From: Pictodentalium vernedei
Lineage: Eukaryota; Mollusca; Scaphopoda; Dentaliida; Dentaliidae
Direction of reading: 5' to 3'
NCBI GenBank assembly: GCA_031216915.1
Contig: CM062289.1
Location: 22,112,520-22,176,519 of the forward strand
DNA: 64,000 bases
In this document: one piece after another, positions 31,903 through 43,639 of the stretch
Numbering within the stretch: the first letter of the stretch is position 1
How the letters are laid out: each line of letters opens with the position of its first letter
The notes under the pieces: generated by a model
Told to the model about the DNA's origin: nothing
Databases searched by the model: none
The model's input: only the letters and a program-made list of their open reading frames with translations
Translations under genes and position numbers: made by a program

Positions 31903-32608
31903 ATAGAGGATATGGAATGAGTGTTTTTCTCATATAATATTTATGAAACGAGTCAAAGAATTTTCCGTTTTGGCGGGCGGAAACGGAAAATTCGGACGAT
32001 TTTCATAAACATTATATAAGAAAAACACTCATTTCATATTCTATTTATCATATGACACACACACGCACAAATTAGCCACTTAGTATGACTTTTAACCGAT
32101 CACCTAACTTAAGGTGCAGACGGCACTTGGAAAAAACATCCTCGTATAACTAAAATTTTTCATTTTTTGCTTCCTAGGTTATGATCCCACATTGGAATGA
32201 GCTCCTTCCAATGAGGGGTCATAACCTATCTTTTGGAAGCAAAATGTGAAAATATACAAAAAAATGAATGGCATTTTTCTTGTAGGTAAAAGATTAATAC
32301 AATATAACCCACCCTAAATAGGACAGATAACGTAAATTGAAAGTATGCAAATGTGACCCAGTTGTATTTTGTTTAGCCAATAAAATTGTCCAGTTTTGAA
32401 ATTGACCAATGAAAGCTCCCAACTCTAATTATGCAAATTATGAAAATGTGGCCCAGTTTTATTTTGTTCAGCCTATCAAACTGTCTAGTTTTGAAAGTGA
32501 CCAATGAAATTGACGGAAGGCTTTATTTATCACTGATTAATATGAAAACAAAATATCAAATGTTTTAAAGTGAACAAAACGGACGAGTCATATGATAAAC
32601 TTGCATAC
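31903..32608. mobile_element. Composite foldback element, copy 1
   Basis: Left arm is itself a hairpin (GGAATGAGTGTTTTTCTCATA against AAAACACTCATTTCATATTC around TTTTGGCGGGCGGAAACG). ATCATATGAC near 32050 and GAGTCATATGATAAA near 32598 are inverted. A TTAA MITE (32096-32293) is nested. The paralogue at 34761-35445 has the same MITE in the same place. The flanking dispersed repeat is split by it. Confidence 0.7.
32096..32293. mobile_element. piggyBac-type MITE nested in the composite element
   Basis: After TTAA 32092-32095; arms as in 3660 (GCAGACGGCACTTGG). Centre ATTGGAATGAGCTCCTTCCA; ends TAGGTAAAAGA before TTAA. Confidence 0.8.
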
Positions 32609-33107
32609 CAAATATGATGTCATTCCACTAGGTATTTTAAAAGTTAAATGAATTAAAAAACCTGTTGGTCACAGACTGATGGACCAATAAGACATATCGA
32701 CATTGCCACACATACAAATCTGCCGGAGAAACAAAAAAAAACAAAACATTTTTTTATAGGTCTAAGAGACCGAGAGATTTTCTTTGAATTATAAGCTTCA
32801 TACATTTCATTTAAACCCAACCCTTCTTAAAACTACAAGGAAATATAACTTGATATTCATCAAGTTTATGGATTATCAAGAAATATTAATTTTATGTTTT
32901 TTGCATTTTGAAATAAAAGGAGCAAATAATAAAAAGAGAAACTCCAAAACATCCTAAGTTTTAGGGACACTTACAAAATGAATTCAATAAATTAGGAGTG
33001 GGCCCAGACTTTGGCAAAGTCCAGGCCTGATGTACTGGACAGGTTTCATAAATGCCATGATAAACTTCAGAATCGATGAAGATTCTATTTATCACTTCTA
33101 TCCAAAA
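32609..33107. other. Rest of the dispersed repeat and unassigned spacer
   Basis: TTCCACTAGGTATTTTAAAAG and CTGTTGGTCACAGACTGATG continue the repeat split at 31903. The remainder is not recognised. Confidence 0.4.
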
Positions 33108-33513
33108 CCCAATCAAAGAATGTCATCAACATTTGATTACATGTCTTTGCCTTGTTACAATTTATGGGAGACGGCCAAAATCCGTACAGACTAAAATATC
33201 CGATTTAAATATAATGTGGAACACATTTGCTGATTTCAAAGCCTTTAACCAACGAATCGGCCGCATCCACCCACATAATATGCAAATTCAGCAGTTGAAA
33301 AAATATTTTTCAAAAAACTTCAACAAAACCATATCATGTGGCCCCTAGTTGGAATGAGCTCGTCGAGATCATTCCAACAAGGGTTCACATTATATGGTTT
33401 TGTTGAAATTTTTTGAAAAATATTTAAAATAATAAATTTTCATATCGTCTTCGTTGGGTAAAGGAAATGGCAAAACAGAGACTAAATATGGGCTTCCAGC
33501 ACTCTACCAGTTA
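33108..33513. mobile_element. Worn second-family TTAA MITE with nested piggyBac-type MITE
   Basis: CTTTGCCTTGTTACAATTTA near 33146 and CCAGCACTCTACCAG before TTAA at 33511 are its parts. The nested MITE runs about 33244-33465 (CCAACGAATCGGCCGCATCC to CGTTGGGTAAAGG) with a centre GAGCTCGTCGAGATCATTCC. Confidence 0.7.
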
Positions 33514-34239
33514 AAAATAATGTGACGTTTGGCATACCATCTGCTCATAAAAACAAGGATTACGCATTGTAGATGCGGGGGTCAAGTTTTTTTCACCCCT
33601 GTATGGCTTGTCATTACAAGAAAATCAAACCCATTAATATTTGTTCATGTTATCGTACTAACAAGCTGAAAACAGTCACAAATTAACTAATTAAGGACCA
33701 TAACTCTGCTCCGTATGAGTGAATTGTTCCAGTTTATTAACTCAATTCAAGACATTGTTAAGGTCTGACAAACCAAATATTGTCCAAATCTATTGATATT
33801 TGTTAAAGTTGTCATCAGCTGAAAACATGCAAAAACTAACTAATTAAGGGCCATAACTTTCCTCAGTATGGCCAAATCGAACCAGTTTTCGAACCCATTC
33901 AAGACATAGCTAAGAAAGTCTTATATACCAAATATTGACCAAATCCATTAATATTTGTTCAAGTTATCACACTAACAAGAAAGTCACGACCTCCCCAAGC
34001 TCATCTGTGCACAGACCTCATCAAACTATAGGTCAAGGTTTTTTTTAAAAAAAGAAAACTCGACCAAAAAATATGTTCCTAATGACATCAATATTTTGAA
34101 GCTCCGATTAATATACTTTCTTGAAACAACGGTTCAAAATTCTTTAACTGATTCTCTGGAATTGTTTTGTATATCCAACTAGCAGGTGATACGCGGCATT
34201 GCACGGGAGAAGATGGTTATATCAATATATCCTCAGATA
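33514..34239. other. Unassigned dispersed-repeat-like spacer
   Basis: Two diverged units, around 33650-33800 and 33810-33970, share GGCCATAACT-type text and CAAATATTGWCCAAATC. No coding. Confidence 0.45.
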
Positions 34240-34560
34240 TGATCGGCTCAGCTGTTTTCAAAATAGAAGGTCAAGGTCACCCCGCATTGGCACCCCGATA
34301 AAGTCAAAATGATTGATGGATCAATATGCCCGCACGTATGAACTTTTAGCCCGATCACCCAGCGTTTTTGAAATAAAAGGTCACGGTCACCAAGGTCAAG
34401 GTCACCCCGCACGGGCACCCAGATAAAGTCAAAATGATCGATGGGTCAATATACCCGAACATATGAAATTTTAGCCCGATCGGCCCAGCCGTTTTCAAAA
34501 TAAAAGGTAAAGGTCATCAAGGTCAAGGTCACCCCTGCACGGCACCCATCCCATGTTACT
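34240..34560. repeat. AGGTCA-rich tandem repeat, two to three units of about 130 bp
   Basis: Units share AAATAAAAGGTCACGGTCAC, ATAAAGTCAAAATGATCGAT and GGGTCAATATACCCG. AAGGTCAAGGTCAC recurs. Followed by a (GA)n run at 34616-34641. Confidence 0.8.
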
Positions 34561-34760
34561 CCCAGGGACGAATTACCCCATGTACAAAATTTGAGATCGA
34601 TCGGTCAAGAAACGGAGGAGTTCACCCGGAACAGAGAGAGAGAGAGAGAAGAGCGAGATATAGATACAGACATTTGCATTTACATGTTAGATGTAAACAC
34701 ACAACAAGTGGTCAGGTATCATACTGGAATACAATTGTGTACATACTGAGTTACATATAT

Positions 34761-35445
34761 AGAGAATATGGAAGGAATGTTTTTCTCATATAACATTTAT
34801 GAAACTCGTCCGAAAATCCGGACGAGTTTCATAAATATATGAGAAAAACACTCATTTCATATTCTATTTATCATATGACACACACACAAGCACAAATTGG
34901 CCACTTAGTATGACTTTTTAACCATCACCTTCCTTGAGCTGCAGAAGTTGGGAAAAAACATCCTTGTATCACTACAAATTTTCATTTTTTGCTTCCAAAA
35001 CATAGGTTATGACCCCTCATTGGAACGAGCTTGTAAAGCTCGTTCCAATGAGGGGTCATAACCTATGTTTTGGAAGCAAAAAGTGAAAATATTAAAAAAA
35101 AATTGAATGGCGTTTTTCTTGTAGGTAAAAGATTAATACAATATAACCCACCCTAAATAGGACAGATAACGTAGATTCTCCTACTGAAATTATGCAAATG
35201 TGACCCAGTTGTATTTTGTCCAGCCAATCAAATTGTCCAGTTTTGAAATTGACCAATGAAAGCTCCCAACTCTAATTATGCAAATTATGAAATGTGGCCC
35301 AGTTGTATTTTGTTCAGCCAATCAAATTGTCTAGTTTAGAAATTGACCAATGAAATTGACTGAAGGCTTTATTTATCACTGATTAATATGAAAACCAAAT
35401 ATCAAATGTTTTAAAGTGAACAAAACAGACGAGTCATATGATAAA
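34761..35445. mobile_element. Composite foldback element, copy 2
   Basis: Parallels 31903-32608 throughout, including CGTCCGAAAATCCGGACG at the hairpin tip, the nested TTAA MITE (about 34918-35130, with a good central palindrome) and the right end ACGAGTCATATGATAAA. Confidence 0.75.
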
Positions 35446-35833
35446 AAATGTTATTAAATGAGCATGGTTTACCCTTTTTAAAGTGTGAGTCTAAAGGTCA
35501 AAAAAATTTTGTGGCATGTGATAGTTAATTATTTAAATACTTGGTTATGGAATATTCTTATTGTTTAAAATATTTGGCTATTCAATTAACCTTTTATCCA
35601 ATGCACAAGATATCCAAATTTATCATTTTTGGTCAAACAAAATTAAATAATTGATTCTGAAACAATTTTTTTTTTTAAATGAATGAGGGAGGGCGTTTTT
35701 TATTTTTATTTTTTATTTCTGATGGAGTGGTTGCCTATGCCTAAAATCCATTTGGAGAGTCTAAAATTAAATACTAAAGCTTCAGTGTTGATTCCACTGA
35801 TAGATTTTGTTGTAAATGTAATCATACAACACA
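35446..35833. other. Spacer with a one-ended TTAA MITE relic
   Basis: TTAACCTTTTATCCAATGCA near 35587 looks like a lone MITE left end. Rest not recognised. Confidence 0.4.
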
Positions 35834-36187
35834 CTTCAGAGTGCGGTGGCTCAGTGGTAGACTGTTGGACTTCTATGCCAGAGGTCCGAGTTCGATCCTT
35901 GTCCGAGATGATCTGCGTTGTGTCCTTGGGCAAGACACTTTATCCCGGTGCCTACATGAGGGCACGATGACACAGTGTACTGCACGTCGATGGTGCACAT
36001 GTCTTCAACTGCTGTAACCCTGCTTAGCGGCATTTGAACAGAGTTAGAAATATTGAGGAGATGACAGTTGCCCATCGATGCTCAGTGGTTCTCTCCGGGA
36101 ACTCCGGCTACCTCCGCCCGTAAAACTGCCACAGTCATGATTAGCCATTGTGCATAAGTATGTGCCCTTAAACACCAATAAATAATT
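35834..36187 (+). repeat. tRNA-headed SINE, second head type
   Basis: 10-bp target repeat ATACAACACA at 35824-35833 and 36188-36197. Head GTGCGGTGGCTCAGTGGTAG (A box) and GAGTTCGATCC (B box) at tRNA spacing, unlike the head at 8038. Same body (CCTTGGGCAAGACACTTTAT) and tail (GTCATGATTAGCCATTGTGC). Confidence 0.9.
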
Positions 36188-36197
36188 ATACAACACA

Positions 36198-36796
36198 AAA
36201 TCATTATAGAAAAATTAAAATGGAGATAAAAAAAAGAAGGTTTTTTAAATAAATAACACTCTTATTATTTTTTATCTATTTTATGGAGCACTATCATAAA
36301 ATCAAAATCGATCAAATATTGTTTCGCAACTTCGGTATTCCCAAATTTTAATTTACTTCGAATTACTCAGAAAATAACTTGCATTTTTTTAATTTTCCCC
36401 AAAATATCACACTATTATCATTTATTAACGAACTAATTATTCTAATTTCCAATATCTTGTTTGTAGGTGTAAACTAGATTCAAAAGAGCTGATCTGGCAT
36501 GGAAATCAATGTCAGTTCTTAATAGTATCGACAGACATTCCTGTGACTTTGACACCAGAGTGATAAACGTTGCTAAAATGTTCTTGAAAACACCTCTAGA
36601 GGTGTCAAAACATTTTCTCTCTGTATCAAACAATACAGTATCACTGACATTTTTTTTTTTAATTCATTTAGTCACTCTAAAGTTAGATACTACCTGTTGT
36701 TTGGGGTATGTAAAAAAAAACTACCTGCCTAATGTTCAAGTACGAAAATGTCCACCAGAGCATCTCCCCCAAAAAATCACTTTGTGATTGTTTTTT
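36198..36796. other. Unassigned spacer
   Basis: A 92-residue frame at 36509-36787 has no known family. No other signal. Confidence 0.35.
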
Positions 36797-37193
36797 ATAC
36801 CCCCCTCCCCCGACTTGGGTCGGGTGGCATATAGTGATTAAAGTGTCCGGGTGTGTGTCCGAGCCAATAACTCGAAAACTGTTAGGGCCACAGTCATTAA
36901 ACTTCACACAATTTTAAAGGACCATGGGAGGATGTGTCACACACCGTATCCAGGTTTGTATCTTCAAGGTCAAGGTCATATTTCAAGGTCACACTAAATA
37001 TTGGTCAATATTCGTGTCTCAGCCATAACTCGGAAACGAATCACAGTACAATTGTTATACATTTTACAAATGTTAAGGATAGTCAGAAGGTGTGGTGTGT
37101 CGCGTATAATAGTTTCCGCCCGCATCTGCAAGGTGAAGGTCAGGGGGGGGGGGGGGGGAGGCATGTGTTACCTTAGTAACATTCTTCTTCTTG
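36797..37193 (+). mobile_element. Short Helentron-like non-autonomous element
   Basis: Begins in a T run with ATACCCCCCTCCCCCGACTT and GGGTGGCATATAG, matching in plan the start of 41539. Near the 3' end a G run (37142-37160, the inverted partner of the C-rich start) precedes the hairpin GTTAC-CTTA-GTAAC and a pyrimidine-rich end CTTCTTG. Interior has CAAGGTCAAGGTCA. The exact 3' end is uncertain. Confidence 0.65.
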
Positions 37194-37632
37194 TATTTAA
37201 TTTGTATATACATATGAGAATCATGTCGCAAAGAGAATAACAGTATTGTATGAATATATATGACATATTGCATTGTAAATCGTGATGCGATACCACTAAA
37301 ATCACACCCTGTGATGTTTTTTTCATTTTGAATTTTGCCTCCGAAAATTCAAATAAATATGATGAATGCGGGCCCAAAAAACTACCATAGAAACAAAAGG
37401 TTAATTTTGTTTAGCCTTAATGATTGTTTTTTTCCAAATTTTTCAAAAGATTTCAACAAAACCATATCATGTCATCCCTCTTTGGAATATTCCAATGACG
37501 AGTCACATGATATGTTTTTTTGTGAAAAATGTTTTAAAAATATATTTTATCCAACTGCTTAATTTGCAAATTATGTGGGGTAGATGCAGTTAACTCTTTA
37601 CATAATGACCATATCCAACCAGCGCTTTCACT
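37194..37632. other. Spacer with a worn piggyBac-type MITE
   Basis: About 37437-37600 carries TTTCAACAAAACCATATCAT, a damaged palindrome and GGGTAGATGCAGTTAACTC; order of the right end is scrambled relative to other copies. Confidence 0.5.
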
Positions 37633-37973
37633 AGGCTTGCATGATTATGAAATTCCATAGTCGATTAATAAGAGCCCCAAATCGACGATTAGTCGACTTT
37701 TTTGACGTTTTTTTAACAAAGGGTCGACAAAAACGAGATGGCCGAATGGTCCTAAAGGTAGGTATAACAGGGCGAGTGGCCGTGTACATTTCAAAATAAC
37801 ATGGTGACATAGTCAACGATCCATCATTCTCACAACATAAGGCTTGGTGAACGTCGGAATGAACGTTTCGTTGACCATATTCTGTTAAGTTGGTCGATCG
37901 TCTGCATACCGTTAAACAGTAATACACTCTGACGCCTGAAATTCAGAAGAAACATAACAGTGAGCAGCCACTA
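37633..37973. mobile_element. Possible hAT left end, cut by the assembly gap
   Basis: CTAGGCTTGCATGATTATGA followed by GTCGATTAATAAGAGCC and GACGATTAGTCGAC resembles hAT elements rich in ATTAATCGATTA such as that at 5544. The right end lies in or beyond the N run. Confidence 0.35.
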
Positions 37974-38073
37974 NNNNNNNNNNNNNNNNNNNNNNNNNNN
38001 NNNNNNNNNNNNNNNNNNNNNNNNNNNNNNNNNNNNNNNNNNNNNNNNNNNNNNNNNNNNNNNNNNNNNNNNN
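37974..38073. other. Assembly gap of 100 N
   Basis: Exactly 100 unknown bases, the usual placeholder for a gap of unknown length. It separates block A and its flank from block B, so the join across it, and hence the tandem arrangement, is not supported by sequence. Confidence 0.99.
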
Positions 38074-38220
38074 GAACCGACCACTGTTTTGCCCCTGGCA
38101 GATGCTGAAGGCTTTTGCTATCAGAATGGGGATGTGGGGGTGAGGTTCCCTCCCCCCCCCCCCCCCCCCCCCCACCCAGAAACTTTTGAAAATGAACTTT
38201 CAACTGCTCATTGAAAAAAA

Positions 38221-39720
38221 TAATTCAACACGGCTCGAGCTAGAGGCCGTATTTATGAACCGATCTTTACAAAACTTCTTGGGTACCTTTGTTATGACCG
38301 TGGGATGAGAACGAGTGTTTTTTGGTCCGATCCGAAATTCAAGTTGGCCGCTGGCAGCCATTTTGTACAAAATTAGGTGCGATCAGATTTTTGCGCAGAA
38401 CTTCCATATGAAAGTGCTGATTTGAATAATTTTTTGTATGACTGTTTAGTACCATGGGATACATCACATATAGTACGGGTTTTTTTCTCGTGCGTTTATT
38501 ATGCAAATTAGACTAACTATGTATTTAGAGTTACTTTCAGCACTGTAAGTGCAAATGCCAATACAGCTCGGGCTAGAGGCCATATTTATGAACCGATCTT
38601 TACAAAACTTCTTGGGTACCTTGGTATCACCGTGGGACGAGAACGAGTGTTTTTGAGTCCGGTCCGAAATTCAAGATGGCCGATGGCAGCCATTTTGTAC
38701 AAAATTAGGTGCAATCAGATTTTTGCACAGAACTTCCATATTAAAACGCTGATTTGAATAATTTTTGTGTGTGAATGTTCAACATCACATATAATACAGG
38801 TTTTTTTCTCATGCAAAAATTATGCAAATTAGATGAACTTTGATTTTTTCAGTGCTACTAACACACAGTAAGTACACAGGTCAATACGGCTTGGGCTAGA
38901 GTCTGTATTTATGAACTGATCTTCACAAAACGTCATGGGTACCTTTGTTATCACCTTGGGATGAGAACGAATGTTTCTGGGTGCGGACCAAAATTCAAGT
39001 TGGCTGCCAGTGGCCATTTTGTACCGAAATTAGGTCTAATCAGTTTTTTGTACACAACTTCTATACGGCTCAGACTAGAGGCTGTATTTATGAACCAATC
39101 TTTACGAAACTTCTTGGGTACCTTTGTTATCACCGTGGGATGAGAACAAGTGTTTTTGGGTGTGGTCCGACATTCAAGATGGCCACCAGCAGCCATTTTG
39201 TACCAAAATTAGTGCAATCAGTCTTTTGTACAGAACTTCTATATGAAAGTTCTGGTTTGAATAAATTTTTGTATGAATTTTAGTAACATGGAATACATCA
39301 CATATAGTACAGGTTTTTTTCTCGTGCAGAAATTATGCAAATTAGATGAACTTTGATTTTTTCAGTGCTACTTACACACTGTAAGTACACAGGTCAATAC
39401 GGCTCGGACTAGAGGCTGTATTTATCAACCGATCTTTACGAAACTTCTTGGGTACCTTTGTTATCATCGTGGAACGAGAACGAGTGTTTTTGGGTGCAGT
39501 CCAAAATTCAAGATAGCTGCCAGTGGCCATTTTGTACCGAAATTAGGTCCAATCAGTTTTTTGTCACAACTTCAATACAGCTCGTATTTATGAACTGATC
39601 TTCACAAAACTTCTTGGGTACCTTTGTTTTCACCTTGGGACAGGAACAAGTGAGTTTCGGGGTGCCTTTGTTATCACTTTGCTATGAGAACAAATATTTT
39701 GGGGTTCAGTCAGACCCACT
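38221..39720. repeat. Tandem repeat array, units about 330 and 180 bp
   Basis: Units begin near 38227, 38559, 38881, 39063, 39394 and 39570, so spacings are about 330, 320, 180, 330 and 175. Each holds ACTTCTTGGGTACCTTTG and a block ending AGCCATTTTGTAC. Full and half-length units alternate. It runs straight into block B. Confidence 0.8.
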
Positions 39721-40024
39721 CTGGGACACAAAGATTTCTTTTCTAGTTTAGCATCTGACTGTCACCCACCTTTACAATACTTTACCTATACATTTGTTAC
39801 AGGCTGCGGTCAGTATTTATGTACAGACTGTTACAATACTTTTTATGTATCTTTGTTATCAGGTCATTACCTAGATGTTTGTCATTGCTGTGTCACATAC
39901 TATACATGTACATGTCTTAACAATTTGAGCTACAGTGTCATTGACACTTTCATTATGGAAATAATATGGGTGAACAAAACTATTTGGTATTGGCATCGGT
40001 ATCGGCCGATAGTAAATCAAAACT

Positions 40025-41444
40025 ATTTGGTTTCAGATGAATAGGCAAATCTCTTATCGGCTCATCACTATTTGTTGCCTTTGTTTTTTTTTACCAGGAA
40101 GTGTTTTGAACGAGTTTCAGAATGTTTTGGCATCACTGACCTCAATTAGATGGCCTGTTGGTTTTTCCCAGTTGGCCTGTTTTCAGTTTGGAGGGCTTTG
40201 TTAACCTCAATATGGAGACGGTTGTACGTTGTTTTGAGGTCAGCTTTTTTGAGGGGTCGTTTTCTGCTTTGAGAGCTCGAAGCGCTTTCCGTTTGGTTTT
40301 GATTAATGAGAGTGTGTTGCCTGGGATAGTACTTCTCCAGGGGCGCACTTCTTTTGGGCATATTTCATGAAGGGTTGAGTTGATGATTTTTTCTAAGCCC
40401 TTGCACTGGGCTTCGAGTTCAGTGGCGTTTGATAGAGAGCTGTCGGTGAGTTTGACATTGATGATGTCGCGGTAGAGGTTCCAGTTTATTTTTCTAAAAT
40501 TTCTGCAGAAAGAAGGGGGGCGGGGGGAGGGGGTACCTGAGGGGGCCATTGCCTATTGGATTGAAGCTGGGACCGGGAGGTGGTCGCTGCCCAGGTCATT
40601 ATCAACGACCCAGTGGTCGTCGATGTGATTTATGAGAGAATCGCTGGTGATTATTAGATCAAGGATTTCGGATGGAAATAGTGGGTTGCTGATGTAAGTT
40701 GCTTAGTTGTCGTTCAAAACCACGTGTAAGTTATATGTAAGTTATGTTTTTTGGTGATTTCAAGAAGGGCTTTACCATTGGGGTAGTTTTTTTGCAGCCA
40801 AAGTATAGGTGTTTGGCTTTGAAGTCGCCGAGGAAGATACAGTGTTTGTATTTCCTCATGAAAAATTCAAAGACTTTGTCAGATACGATTTTTTTGGGGT
40901 CTTTGTAATAACAAACAATCGCTATGTTTTTATTATCGGCTGTGATTTCGGTTGCAATCACCTCGGCATCGAGGTGATCAGTTTTAATGGTTTTACTTTT
41001 GATGTTCTGCTTTATTAGAAGAGCAATGCTGCCACCTTTGGTGACATGTCGGTCTCTTCTAATAAAGCAGAATCCACTGAGTGAGAAGTTTTTATCTTTG
41101 TTTAGCCAACTTTCGCATAAACAGACTATGTCTGTATTTTCAAAATATCGGCTCATTTGGAATATTTTTATTATTAACGCTTCTCGCATTCCACATGGCT
41201 ATTTGAAATTTATTCATGATGGGTGTGATAATTAATCGCGGTGATTGGTTATTAATTAGTAGCGGCTTTTAGTTAGTATTTATTGTGGCTTTGACTAGAG
41301 ATTCCGAGATTTGAGTTCTGAATAGCCAAGACGCTGATCGGCTAACGTCTTGGCATATGTCACCCAAATTGGTATTGACATGTTTGTTCAGTACTGAGTA
41401 GAGTGCTCCCACAACTAATGTCTTCATATTTGTTTGTCAGCTTT
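40025..41444 (-). pseudogene. LINE (Jockey-like) endonuclease fragment, block B
   Basis: Same fragment as at 640-2045 but slightly better kept. An uninterrupted minus-strand frame of 152 residues (41189 to 40731) covers ENTDIVCLCESWL, with the catalytic-type Glu, through LGDFKAKHLYFG. The SDHLPV motif lies further on in another frame. A start-like MNKFQIAMWNARS at about 41217 is joined by a frameshift. K replaces N in GDFN. The reverse transcriptase region is absent. One open piece near 40549-40142 holds the basic linker region. Confidence 0.8.
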
Positions 41445-41538
41445 CTTTTGAAGTGTTGATTGAGGTATTGATTGACGTGTGTTGAAATAAACTTTGGGGT
41501 GCAGTATTTGCCATTGTGATGGGAGTGGCAAGATTTTT

Positions 41539-43412
41539 ATACCCCCGCTTCGAAGAAGTGGGGGCTATATAGGAATCGCCCTGTATGTCCGTCCGTCCGT
41601 CCGTACGTCTTTCTGGACATGAAATTCTTGTGTGCGCAACTCCTCCTACATTTATCAATCAATTTGGACAAAACTTTTCAGACATCATCACTACTAAGTG
41701 AACATGCGCATATTCCAAGATTTTTGATCTGCGACAATTTTAACCAGGTTATCTCCCTTTGACTTAGATTTATTTTGTCTTTCCATCCAAACAAATTCTT
41801 GTGTGCGCAACTCCTCCTACATTAATGAACCGATTTTGATGAAACCTTTCAAACATCATCTCTACTAAGTGAGCATGTGCATATTCCAAACTTTTTAATC
41901 TGCGACAATTTTAACCAGGTTATCTCTCTTGAACTTTGATTTAATATGGGTTTCTACATGAAATTCTTGTGTGCGCAACTCCTCCTACATTTATCAATCA
42001 ATTTGGATAAAACTTTTCAGACATCATCACTACTAAGTGAACATGCGCATATTCCAAGATTTTTGATCTGAGACAATTTTAACCAGGTTATCTCCCTTTG
42101 ACTTAGATTTATTATGTCTTTCCGTTCAAACAAATTCTTGTGTGCGCAACTCCTCCTACATTAATGAACCGATTTTGATGAAACCTTTCAAAGATCATCT
42201 CTGCTAAGTGAACATGTGCATATTCCAAACTTTTTGATCTGCGACAATTTTTACCAGGTTATCTCTCTTGAACTTTGATTTAATATGGGTTTCTGCATGA
42301 AATTCTTGTGTGCACAACTCCTCCTACATTTATCAATCAATTTGGACGAAAGTTTACAGACCTCATCACTACTAAGTGAACATGCGCATATTCCAAAATT
42401 TTTGAGCTGTGGCAATTTTAACTAGGTTATCTCCCTTTAACTTAGATTTATTATGGGTTTCTACATGAAATTCTTGTGCGTGCAACTCCTCCTACATTTA
42501 TCAATCAATTTGGACAAAACTTTTCAGACATCATCACTACTAAGTGAACATGCGCATATTCCAAGATTTTTGATCTGCGACAATTTTAACCAGGTTATCT
42601 CCATTTGACTTAGATTTATTATGTCTTTCCGTTCGAACAAATTCTTGTGTGCGCAACTCCTCCTACATTAATGAACCAATTTTGATGAAACCTTTCAAAC
42701 ATCATCTCTACTAAGTGAACATGTGCATATTCCAAACTTTTTGATCTGCGACAATTTTAACCAGGTTATCTCTCTTGAACTTTGATTTAATATGGGTTTC
42801 TGCATGAAATTCTTGTGTGCGCAACTCCTACATTTATCAATCAATTTGGACGAAAGTTAACAGACATCATCACTACTAAGTGAACATGCGCATATTCCAA
42901 AATTTTTTAGCTGTGGCTATTTTAACTAGGTTATCTCCCTTTAACTTGGATTTATTATGGGTTTCTACATTAAATTCTTGTGCGTGCAACTCCTACATTT
43001 ATCAATCAATTTTGACGAAACCTTTCAAACATTATCACAACTAAGTGAACATACGCATATTCCCAAATTTTTGATCTGCGACAATTTTAACCAGGTTATC
43101 TCCCTTTAACTTGGATTTATTATGGGTTTTCAAATGGGATTCTTGTGTGTGCAACTCCTCCTACATTAATGAACTGATTTTGAATACATGTTGCACATTG
43201 TAAATGTGTTTTTCCAAATGTAAACCATATGTGTGTGGGCTCTTTAAGTATTCAGTGCTGTTCTGTGGAAGGCCACATGCAAATACAAATTTCAACAACA
43301 AAAAATGATCTTTATGTATACATTTCCTTATGGCCTTCACCTACATGATCAGAAGTGCATTCCTCTAAAAACCCAAAGCGGGGGTATTAATCACCTTCAG
43401 TGATAGTTCTAG
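41539..43412 (+). mobile_element. Helentron-like non-autonomous element (HINE type), block B only
   Basis: Sits in a T run that is 8 T in block A (2135-2142) and 5 T on each side here. 5' end ATACCCCCGCTTCGAAGAAG forms a terminal hairpin with GTGGGGG. Its inverted partner AAGCGGGGGTAT is subterminal at 43376-43387, followed by hairpin ATCAC-CTTCA-GTGAT (43390-43404) and the terminus AGTTCTAG. Asymmetric inverted repeats, a 3' hairpin, insertion between T and T and no real target duplication are the Helentron pattern. It has no Rep/helicase, so it would be moved by an autonomous relative. Interior: a tandem array. Confidence 0.85.
41621..43190 (+). repeat. Tandem array inside the Helentron-like element
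   Basis: Ten units anchored on ATTCTTGTGTGCGCAACTCC at 41624, 41795, 41963, 42134, 42302, 42470, 42641, 42809, 42974 and 43139: spacing 171, 168, 171, 168, 168, 171, 168, 165, 165. Two variants alternate for much of its length (ATTTATCAATCAATTTGGAC versus ATTAATGAACCGATTTTGAT), giving a 339-bp higher-order unit. Confidence 0.92.
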
Positions 43413-43437
43413 TTTTTATTGTGTCCAAAATGTTTAT

Positions 43438-43639
43438 ATTTTTATACTGTACCAATGACCCAGACTTAGCTGGTGCTAACTCTAACAAAACCAGGACCAA
43501 ACACAAATTTTGCCCATCAATCCCCAAAATTTGCATCCAAAACAAAAAGAAATCATGTCCTAAAGGACCTCCATACTACGCCTCTACTGCGCATGCGCAG
43601 TGACGCAGTCGTCCCGAAATTGGCGCCAATTATCATTCT
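43438..43639 (+). repeat. Left inverted terminal repeat of the whole DIRS
   Basis: ATTTTTATACTGTACCAATG to ATTATCATTCT. Complementary to 50273-50500 apart from the outermost bases, which differ in length between the arms. Contains TACTGCGCATGCGCAGT, a palindrome. Confidence 0.92.

Noticed and set aside
35838-35900. Free-standing tRNA gene
   Set aside because: A and B boxes are present, but the sequence continues into the SINE body and tail between target repeats; it is a SINE head.
38951-39283. Frames of 60-112 residues in the 330-bp array
   Set aside because: They follow the tandem period and differ between units in frame and stops.
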